The translations under genes and the position numbers were made by a program. The notes under the pieces are model-generated. The model worked only from the letters and a program-made list of their open reading frames with translations. It was not told the DNA's origin and made no database searches. A DNA stretch of 15,211 nucleotides from Holophagaceae bacterium UBA706 (lineage in GTDB: Bacteria > Acidobacteriota > Holophagae > Holophagales > Holophagaceae), in assembly GCA_002298155.1 (NCBI GenBank), contig DBME01000095.1, positions 8,225-23,435 on the forward strand, given 5' to 3'. Positions 1 through 5,530 of this stretch are shown one piece after another (position 1 is the stretch's first letter; the number at the start of each line of letters is the position of its first letter).

Positions 1-105
1 GCGGGAGACCAGGGCCACCCGGAAGCCCTCCCGGGCGAACCGCGCGCCCGCCGCCAGGCCGATGCCGGGGCCTGCTCCGAGAATGACTGCCAGGGGTTTT
101 TCCAT
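1..105 (-). CDS. Short-chain dehydrogenase/reductase family protein, N-terminal fragment (runs off the window)
   Basis: Only the first 35 codons are inside the window, read from an ATG at 105 down to base 1. They encode a beta strand followed by the glycine-rich turn GAGPGIG (residues 10-16) and then a helix and second strand ending in VALVSR. This is the NAD(P)-binding start of the Rossmann fold in short-chain dehydrogenases (pattern GxxxGxG near the N-terminus), with the R after the second strand often seen in NADP-preferring members. The catalytic Ser-Tyr-Lys part lies outside the window, so substrate and activity cannot be told. No strong Shine-Dalgarno is seen before the ATG. The gene diverges from the phosphate butyryltransferase gene, and the 120-base space between them carries an inverted repeat that could regulate either gene. 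Confidence 0.8.
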   Translation of the reverse strand, partial: MEKPLAVILGAGPGIGLAAGARFAREGFRVALVSR

Positions 106-133
106 CCCAAGAGTCTACTCGATGATGGGGATC

Positions 134-176
134 ACAACGGCGTCCGGCCCGCCTTCAGGGGGTCGGACGCCGTTGT
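134..176. repeat. Perfect 13-bp inverted repeat in a divergent promoter region
   Basis: ACAACGGCGTCCG (134-146) is matched exactly by its reverse complement CGGACGCCGTTGT (164-176), with a 17-base spacer that can itself pair partly. It sits between two divergently transcribed genes and is not followed by a T-run on either strand. It therefore looks more like an operator or a structured leader element than a terminator. Confidence 0.7.
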
Positions 177-225
177 AAACTCTCACCGTCGCCCTTGCCC
201 TTTCCCCCACGTACCTGGAGGTTCC

Positions 226-1131
226 ATGTCCATTACCCGGCTCGAGCAGATGCTGGAGGCCGTCAAGGCCAAGTCCAAAAAGCGCCTCGTGGCGGCCTAC
301 GCCAACGACGCCCACACCATCGAGGCCGTGAACGACGCCGTGGAGCGCGGCATCATCGACGCGACCCTGGTGGGCGACGAGGCGGTGATCCGCAAGGTCT
401 GCGCCGACCACGGCATCGACGCCACGCGGTTCACCATCGTGCACGAGCCCAACGACGGCAAGGCCGCCGCAAAGGCCGTGAGCCTCATCAAGGCCGGCGA
501 GGGCCAGATCCTCATGAAGGGCCTCGTGAGCACGGACAAGTACATGCGCGCCATCCTCAACAAGGACTGCGGCCTCATGGATCCCGGCGCCATCCTCTCC
601 CACGTCTCCGTCATCGAGCACCAGAGCTATCCCAAGCTCATCATCTGCGGCGACGTGGCCGTGCTGCCCTATCCCGACCTCAAGGAGAAGATCGCCATCA
701 CCAACTACGTGATCGGCGTGGCCCAGGCCCTGGGCATCGCCAAGCCCAAGGTGGCCCTCATCGCGGCCTCGGAGCAGGTGCTGCCCAAGGTGCAGCCCAC
801 CGTGGACGCCGCCATCATCGCCAAGATGGCCGACCGCGGCCAGATCAAGGGCGCCTTCGTGGACGGCCCCATGGCCCTGGACGTGGCCGTGGACAAGGAA
901 TCCGCCGAGACCAAGGGCGTGCGCGGCGAAGTGGCCGGGGACGCGGACTGCCTCGTCTTCCCCAACATCGACGCGGGCAACGTCTTCTACAAGACCAGCA
1001 CCAAGCTCGCGGGCTGCGAACTGGCCGCCATGGTGGCCGGGGCCCAGGCGCCCTGCATCCTGTCCTCCCGGGGCGACAGCGTGCTGACGAAGCTCTACTC
1101 CATCACCCTGGCGGCTCTCACCGCCAAGTAG
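226..1131 (+). CDS. ptb: Phosphate butyryltransferase (phosphate acyltransferase family)
   Basis: A 301-residue cytoplasmic enzyme of the usual length for phosphate butyryltransferases. It would transfer a butyryl or other short acyl group from CoA to phosphate, giving the acyl phosphate that butyrate kinase uses to make ATP; the reaction is reversible. Visible family landmarks are MKGLVSTD (97-104), FVDGPMALD (211-219), PNIDAGN (246-252) and the C-terminal SSRGDS (280-285), which carries the Ser-Arg pair of the active site. The ATG is preceded by TGGAGG at 216-221 with a 4-base spacer. No butyrate kinase follows directly; the kinase domain in this window is in the fusion gene at 5531-7744. 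Exact acyl chain preference (butyryl, isobutyryl, isovaleryl, acetyl) cannot be read from sequence. Confidence 0.93.
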   Translation: MSITRLEQMLEAVKAKSKKRLVAAYANDAHTIEAVNDAVERGIIDATLVGDEAVIRKVCADHGIDATRFTIVHEPNDGKAAAKAVSLIKAGEGQILMKGLVSTDKYMRAILNKDCGLMDPGAILSHVSVIEHQSYPKLIICGDVAVLPYPDLKEKIAITNYVIGVAQALGIAKPKVALIAASEQVLPKVQPTVDAAIIAKMADRGQIKGAFVDGPMALDVAVDKESAETKGVRGEVAGDADCLVFPNIDAGNVFYKTSTKLAGCELAAMVAGAQAPCILSSRGDSVLTKLYSITLAALTAK

Positions 1132-1161
1132 CGGGGAAGATGATCCCTTCCCCCCGCGGGG

Positions 1162-1195
1162 CCGGCGGCAACAATCCCCCCTCAGGAGCCGCCGG
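1162..1195. terminator. Possible hairpin between convergent genes
   Basis: CCGGCGGC (1162-1169) pairs with GCCGCCGG (1188-1195) across an 18-base loop. It lies just after the phosphate butyryltransferase stop and covers the 3' end of the convergent small gene. No T-run follows, so terminator function is only suggested by position. Confidence 0.3.
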
Positions 1196-1463
1196 TCCCG
1201 TAACTCAGATCCACCAGGGTCCCGTCCGCAGCCGCGTGGGATAGCGTGCTGTGGAGCCGGACCCAGGACTCTCCGAACCGGCTGTTTGCCAGCCAGCCGA
1301 TCGATTCGTCGATCTCCTGGGGCATCAGCAGGTTGGGAATCCCGTGGGTGATTTCAAAGCCCTCGCCCTGGAGGGCGTTCAGGAAGGCGTGCCGGAGGGA
1401 CGGGGTGACGTCCTGGAGCAGACGCTCCAGATCCAGCACCTGCATCGTCGTCGCTTCGGGCAC
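1182..1463 (-). CDS. Unrecognised small protein (93 residues)
   Basis: I do not recognise the family. The best start is a GTG at 1463, because a perfect AGGAGG (1474-1469) sits 5 bases before it. An upstream in-frame ATG at 1481 would give 99 residues but has no ribosome binding site, and it would put the AGGAGG inside the coding region. The product is acidic and soluble, with no signal peptide or membrane segment. It has two leucine-rich amphipathic stretches (MQVLDLERLLQDV and the region ending in EIDESIGWLANSRFG) and a glycine-serine tail (GTGGS). It is transcribed alone, convergent to the phosphate butyryltransferase gene and divergent from the hybrid kinase gene. A role as a small regulator or adaptor would be guesswork. 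Confidence 0.7.
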   Translation of the reverse strand: MPEATTMQVLDLERLLQDVTPSLRHAFLNALQGEGFEITHGIPNLLMPQEIDESIGWLANSRFGESWVRLHSTLSHAAADGTLVDLSYGTGGS

Positions 1464-1468
1464 AGGTA

Positions 1469-1474
1469 CCTCCT
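1469..1474 (-). promoter_or_regulatory. Shine-Dalgarno that fixes a GTG start
   Basis: AGGAGG on the minus strand, 5 bases before the GTG at 1463 and inside the open frame that would begin at ATG 1481. It argues for the shorter protein. Confidence 0.7.
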
Positions 1475-1576
1475 GAGGCATGGGAAACGCCCATGAACCT
1501 CTGTGGGCCGGGGTACCAAGATAGGGTTAACCGTGGAAAGCGCAACGGCCCGTTCGCCATAAATTCCGAAGAAACA

Positions 1577-1605
1577 ATAATTTATACTAGTGTTGGTACT
1601 TTCAA
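1577..1605 (-). promoter_or_regulatory. Candidate sigma-70 promoter for the small minus-strand gene
   Basis: On the minus strand TTGAAA (1605-1600) is followed after 17 bases by AATTAT (1582-1577), in the only AT-rich stretch of this intergenic region. The predicted start, near 1570, would leave a leader of about 105 bases before the GTG at 1463. The -10 match is only 4 of 6. Confidence 0.3.
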
Positions 1606-1708
1606 TTTGTGTGCAAAAATGCGCCACCGCCCGGAAACCGGAGCCCCATGCGCCCGGGCGAATAGGGGCATTGATAACATTTCAGTTGCGAACCGCTATG
1701 ATGACGAC

Positions 1709-4462
1709 ATGGAACCCAGGGAACCCCACAGGGCCGAGTCCGGCGCAATGAACCCTTCTAGCCCTGCCGGCCAGTTGCCGGACGCCCTGGCGTCGGACAG
1801 CCGTTTCCGGGGGCTCTTCGAGACCATGGCCGAGGGGGTCATCTACCAGGACGCCCAGGGCCGGGTCCTGGACGCCAATCCGGCGGCCCAGCATATGCTG
1901 GGGCTGACCCTGGAGCAGCTCATGGACCGGAGCGGCACGGGCCCGGCCTGGACCACGATCCACGACGATGGCAGCCCCTTTCCGGAGGAGGACCACCCGG
2001 CCCGGGTGGCCCTGCGCACCGGGCAGCCGGTGCGGGACGTGGTCATGGGTATCCGCCCCCCGGGCGCCGCCGCGACGATCTGGGCCATGGTCAGTGCCAT
2101 CCCCGAGTTCAGCCCAGGCGAAGCGCGCCCCTGGAGGGCCTGCGCGACCTTCACCGACATCACCGAGCTCAAGACCACCCGGGACGAGCTCGAGATGACG
2201 GGCCGGCGCCTGCGCACGGTGCTGGCCAACTCCCAGGCGGTCATCTTCCAGCTGGACCCCGAGGGGCGCTTCGTGCTCTCCGAAGGCCTCGGGCTCAAGG
2301 GCCTGGGGCTCAAGCCCGGCGAGGTGGTGGGGTTGTCGGCCCTGGACCTCTTTGCGGAAAATCCGGCGGTGATCGAGCAGGTCAAGCTGGCCCTGGCGGG
2401 GGCGCATGTGCGGGTTTCGGCGGATATCCGGGGGATGTCCTTCGATACGCTGTACACGCCGGTCTTCGATGCCCAGGGGCGCCTGGAGAGCGTCATCGGG
2501 ATCGCCACGGACATCACCGAGCAGCGCCGTTCCGAGCGGGCCCTGCACGCCAGCGAGGCCACGTACCGCGGGCTTTTCGACTCCGTGGGCGAGGCCATCT
2601 ACGTGCAGTCCAGGGAGGGGCGGTTCCTGGACGTGAACCGCGGCGCCACCGAGATGTACGGCTACACGCGGGAGGAGCTCATCGGCCAGACGCCGGCCAT
2701 GGTCTCGGCCCCGGACCTCAACGATATCCCCGCGGTCATGGACTGCGTGGCCAAGGCCTTCCAGGGCGAACCCCAGGCCTTCGAATTCTGGGGCCTCCGC
2801 AAGAACGGCGAAGTCTTCCCCAAGGAGGTCCATCTCTACCCGGGGACCTACCTGGGCGAGAAGGTGGTCTTCGCGGTGTCCCGGGACATGACGGAGCAGC
2901 GGAGGGCCGCGGCGGCCCTGAGCGAGAGCGAGGCGCGGTTCCGGGGGCTCTATGAGCACACCACCGACGTCATGTTCTGGCTGCGCCTCGAACCGACGGG
3001 GGAGTTCGTGGTCGAGGACATCAATCCGCGCCAGGAGGAGGTCCTGGGGCTGCCCAAGGCGGCCATCGTGGGCCGGAAGGTGCAGGACCTGCTGCCGGAG
3101 GACGTGGCCGGCCGGGTCCTGGCCAACTACCGGCGGTGCATCGAGAAGCGCGCCCCCATCAGCTACGAGGAGATCGAGGACCTGGACACGGGGCGGGTGG
3201 TGCTGCAGACCCTGCTCATTCCGATCATGGACGCGGCGGGGAAGGTGTTCCGCATCGTGGGCGTGTCGCGGGACATGACCCAGCAGCGGATCATGGAGGA
3301 GTCGCTCCGCCATTCCCAGAAGCTGGAGAGCCTGGGCGTCCTGGCGGGAGGCATCGCCCACGACTTCAACAACCTCCTTACCGCCATCATGGGCAACCTC
3401 AACCTGGCGCAGACCAAGGCCGGCGAGCACTCCCCGCTGCGGCCCCACCTGGACAACATCGAGAAGACCGCTGTGAAGGCCGCCCAGCTGAGCCGCCAGA
3501 TGCTGGCCTACTCCGGCAAGGGCCATTTCGTGATCAAGGCCCACGACCTCAACGCCATCGTCCGGGAGATGACCGGCCTGATGGAAGTCTCGCTGCCCAA
3601 GAAGGTGGTGCTGGACCTGAACCTGGCCCCGGCGGTGCTCCCCTTCCAGGCCGACGCCGCGCAGATCCAGCAGGTGGTGCTCAACCTGGTCACCAACGCC
3701 GCCGACGCCATCGGCAACGAGGAGGGCAGGATCACCGTCGCCACCTACGTGGCCGACCTGGACCGGGAAGTGCTCAGCGCGGGCTTCCCCGGGCAGGTGC
3801 TGGAGGCCGGGGAGTACCTGGTGCTGTCGGTGGAGGACACGGGGTGCGGCATGACCCCCGACGTGCGCTCGCGCATCTTCGATCCGTTCTTCACCACCAA
3901 GGCCGCCGGGCGCGGCCTCGGGCTCTCGGCGATGCTGGGCATCCTCAAGGGCCACAAGGCCGGGCTGAGGATCGAGACCGAGCCGGGGAAGGGCACGACC
4001 TTCGAGGTGTACTTCCCCGCCCACACGGAGGATTTCCGGAAGGAGGACGAGGCGCCGGGGCGGGATGGGACCCGCATGATGGGCACGGTGCTCCTGGTGG
4101 ATGACGAGGATATGATCCTGGAGGCCATCACGCCGGCCCTGGCGTCGCTGGGCTTCAAGGTCGTCACCGCGGGCGACGGGGTGCAGGCGCTGGAGCGGGT
4201 TGAGGAACTGGGCGCGGAACTGGATCTGGTGATCATGGATCTCAGCATGCCGCGCATGGACGGGGCCGCCGCCTTCGGGCTCATGCGCAAGGTCCGGCCG
4301 GACCTGCCGGTGGTGCTCACCAGTGGCTACGACGAGAAGGATGTGGCGGAGGACCTGTTCCCTCGGGGGTTGGCCGGATTCATCCAGAAACCCTACCGTA
4401 TCCAGGATCTGGCGCGCGTGCTGGACGCGGTGCTCTACAGGCGATCCTCCTCGATGGATTAG
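1709..4462 (+). CDS. Soluble hybrid sensor histidine kinase with four PAS domains and a receiver
   Basis: About 917 residues from the chosen ATG, with no membrane segments, so it should sense a cytoplasmic or diffusible signal. Domains in order: four PAS/PAC units (about 29-158, 164-273, 280-398 and 406-526), three of them opening with a similar phrase such as SEATYRGLF; a dimerisation/phosphoacceptor domain with HDFNN (His551); and an ATPase domain with N-box NLVTNAADAI (Asn663), DTGCGM, FDPFFTTK and GRGLGLSA. Last is a receiver with the acidic pair D798/D799, phosphoacceptor Asp844 (MDLSMP), Thr871 and Lys894. All catalytic landmarks are intact. There is no C-terminal Hpt domain, so the receiver may act in cis as a brake or pass phosphate to an Hpt protein elsewhere. 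The open frame extends upstream to 1493, but 1493-1708 is AT-rich and unlike coding sequence. No Shine-Dalgarno is seen before 1709, and ATG 1748 is an alternative start. Confidence 0.93.
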   Translation: MEPREPHRAESGAMNPSSPAGQLPDALASDSRFRGLFETMAEGVIYQDAQGRVLDANPAAQHMLGLTLEQLMDRSGTGPAWTTIHDDGSPFPEEDHPARVALRTGQPVRDVVMGIRPPGAAATIWAMVSAIPEFSPGEARPWRACATFTDITELKTTRDELEMTGRRLRTVLANSQAVIFQLDPEGRFVLSEGLGLKGLGLKPGEVVGLSALDLFAENPAVIEQVKLALAGAHVRVSADIRGMSFDTLYTPVFDAQGRLESVIGIATDITEQRRSERALHASEATYRGLFDSVGEAIYVQSREGRFLDVNRGATEMYGYTREELIGQTPAMVSAPDLNDIPAVMDCVAKAFQGEPQAFEFWGLRKNGEVFPKEVHLYPGTYLGEKVVFAVSRDMTEQRRAAAALSESEARFRGLYEHTTDVMFWLRLEPTGEFVVEDINPRQEEVLGLPKAAIVGRKVQDLLPEDVAGRVLANYRRCIEKRAPISYEEIEDLDTGRVVLQTLLIPIMDAAGKVFRIVGVSRDMTQQRIMEESLRHSQKLESLGVLAGGIAHDFNNLLTAIMGNLNLAQTKAGEHSPLRPHLDNIEKTAVKAAQLSRQMLAYSGKGHFVIKAHDLNAIVREMTGLMEVSLPKKVVLDLNLAPAVLPFQADAAQIQQVVLNLVTNAADAIGNEEGRITVATYVADLDREVLSAGFPGQVLEAGEYLVLSVEDTGCGMTPDVRSRIFDPFFTTKAAGRGLGLSAMLGILKGHKAGLRIETEPGKGTTFEVYFPAHTEDFRKEDEAPGRDGTRMMGTVLLVDDEDMILEAITPALASLGFKVVTAGDGVQALERVEELGAELDLVIMDLSMPRMDGAAAFGLMRKVRPDLPVVLTSGYDEKDVAEDLFPRGLAGFIQKPYRIQDLARVLDAVLYRRSSSMD

Positions 4463-4503
4463 CCTGGGGTTGCATGTGGCTGGCATCGCGCATGCGTCGT
4501 TCG

Positions 4504-4582
4504 CGCAGGGAAGCCTGTTGATCCAATTATTCGCTGATTCGGCGCGACTCGTCAGCGGTTAATTGGATCAACAGGTCCTGCG
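4504..4582. terminator. Long nested inverted repeat between convergent genes, probable bidirectional terminator
   Basis: A 16-bp perfect arm pair (4514-4529 with 4560-4575, left arm CCTGTTGATCCAATTA) is flanked outside by CGCAGG (4504-4509) and CCTGCG (4577-4582). Inside it is a further pair, CGCTGA (4532-4537) with TCAGCG (4552-4557). It starts 41 bases after the kinase stop and contains the last codons and stop (4552-4554) of the opposing ankyrin-like gene. The AATTA/TAATT at the inner end gives no classic T-run, so a terminator is the likely but unproved role. Confidence 0.6.
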
Positions 4583-5442
4583 GCGCGTGTCAGAAAGGGA
4601 TAAGCCCATTTTGCCTTTAGCTCGATTGCAAACTCGAGAGGCAAGGAGCCCCCACTTGTGGGTTCTTGGAGGTCTGCTCCCCTATTCACCAAGGCTTCAA
4701 GAAGGCGCGGAAGGTTTCCTCCGATTGCATATTCAACCGGAGTCTGAAAAAACGGCGAGTCCTTATTGGGGCTTGCACCAAGTGAAAGGAGGTGAATGGC
4801 GAGAGGCTCATCTCCCTGGATCAGGGCTCTCATGAAACGCCATTGGATGAGTTCCTTGACCTGTGGAAACTCAAAAAGCGAAATCGGTCGAATGGGCCTG
4901 AGCAGTTTGTGGATCGCCGCGACTTCCCTGTAAACGGAAGATACGGCCTTCTCGCTCCTTACGTCTATTGGCCCCTCGTACAGGTAGTTGGAATCCTTTG
5001 TGGATCCGAAGAGAGAGCCTCCGTGCCCCATTTGAGCCAACCACTTCCACGATGGCGGTTGTGAAAGGAGAAAAGACCTCAGAACATTCCGGAACCTGGA
5101 TCCTTCGACTTTGCTTAAATGCCGGGTTCTGATTCGAACTGGTATCGGTGCTTCAACATTCACGGCTCTCAGGACGTTCTCATACGCCTGGGCATTGATT
5201 TCCCGGGTCTCGGCCAGGAGGATGACGAACTCGTTTGGCATGACTTCATAGAGAGCCAGGAGTTCCTCCCTCGCCCCTCCGCCAGGGAAATACCTGATAA
5301 CCGCGTCAGGCTGCAGTTCCTTTTGCACTCCTGGCACCCAAGGCCTGAGTTGTGCCTCCCATTTGACCCCCAAATCGGTAGCTCGGGCGTATGACCCGGA
5401 GATGAGGAGGAAGAAGGAAACAAAACAGGCTAGGTGTTTCAT
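4552..5442 (-). CDS. Exported ankyrin-repeat-like protein of low GC content
   Basis: About 296 residues, read from ATG 5442; a GTG at 5445 immediately before is also possible. AGGAAAG lies a few bases upstream. The N-terminus is a signal peptide (MKH, then a hydrophobic stretch, cleavage likely after SYARA), so the product is exported to the periplasm or beyond. The middle part, to about residue 200, is unrecognised. The last 90 residues contain two or more ankyrin-like helix pairs with the phrases GDEPLAIHLLSLGASPN, TPVEYAIGGNLPRLLEALVNRGAD and LPLEFAI, a fold normally used for protein binding. Base composition is near 53% GC against roughly two-thirds in its neighbours, suggesting recent acquisition. 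Its 3' end lies inside the hairpin at 4504-4582. The partner and function are unknown. Confidence 0.8.
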   Translation of the reverse strand: MKHLACFVSFFLLISGSYARATDLGVKWEAQLRPWVPGVQKELQPDAVIRYFPGGGAREELLALYEVMPNEFVILLAETREINAQAYENVLRAVNVEAPIPVRIRTRHLSKVEGSRFRNVLRSFLLSQPPSWKWLAQMGHGGSLFGSTKDSNYLYEGPIDVRSEKAVSSVYREVAAIHKLLRPIRPISLFEFPQVKELIQWRFMRALIQGDEPLAIHLLSLGASPNKDSPFFQTPVEYAIGGNLPRLLEALVNRGADLQEPTSGGSLPLEFAIELKAKWAYPFLTRAAGPVDPINR

Positions 5443-5530
5443 CACAAAGCTTTCCTGTGACCTCTGCGGCGCGGTGGCGCTCCGTCCGTGATCAGTTCTA
5501 TAGCTCTGCCACCGATGCTGGAAGTATGCG

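Noticed and set aside
1479..1495. CATGGG/CCCATG hairpin near the small gene start
   Set aside because: A six-pair stem that does not cover the AGGAGG; likely chance.
1493..1708. N-terminal 72-codon extension of the hybrid kinase
   Set aside because: The stretch is AT-rich intergenic sequence without a ribosome binding site and adds no recognisable domain before the first PAS.
1682..4486. Very long open frame on the minus strand opposite the hybrid kinase
   Set aside because: Its translation is rich in His, Arg, Gly and Leu with no domain, and the plus strand encodes intact kinase motifs. It is a by-product of high GC in the third codon position.
4514..4575. Terminal inverted repeats of an insertion sequence
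   Set aside because: The arms are only 30 bases apart, with no transposase between or beside them, so they form a hairpin and not element ends.
5472..5514. CGGTGGC/GCCACCG pair as terminator of the fusion gene
   Set aside because: Seven pairs across a 29-base loop without a T-run is too weak to call.
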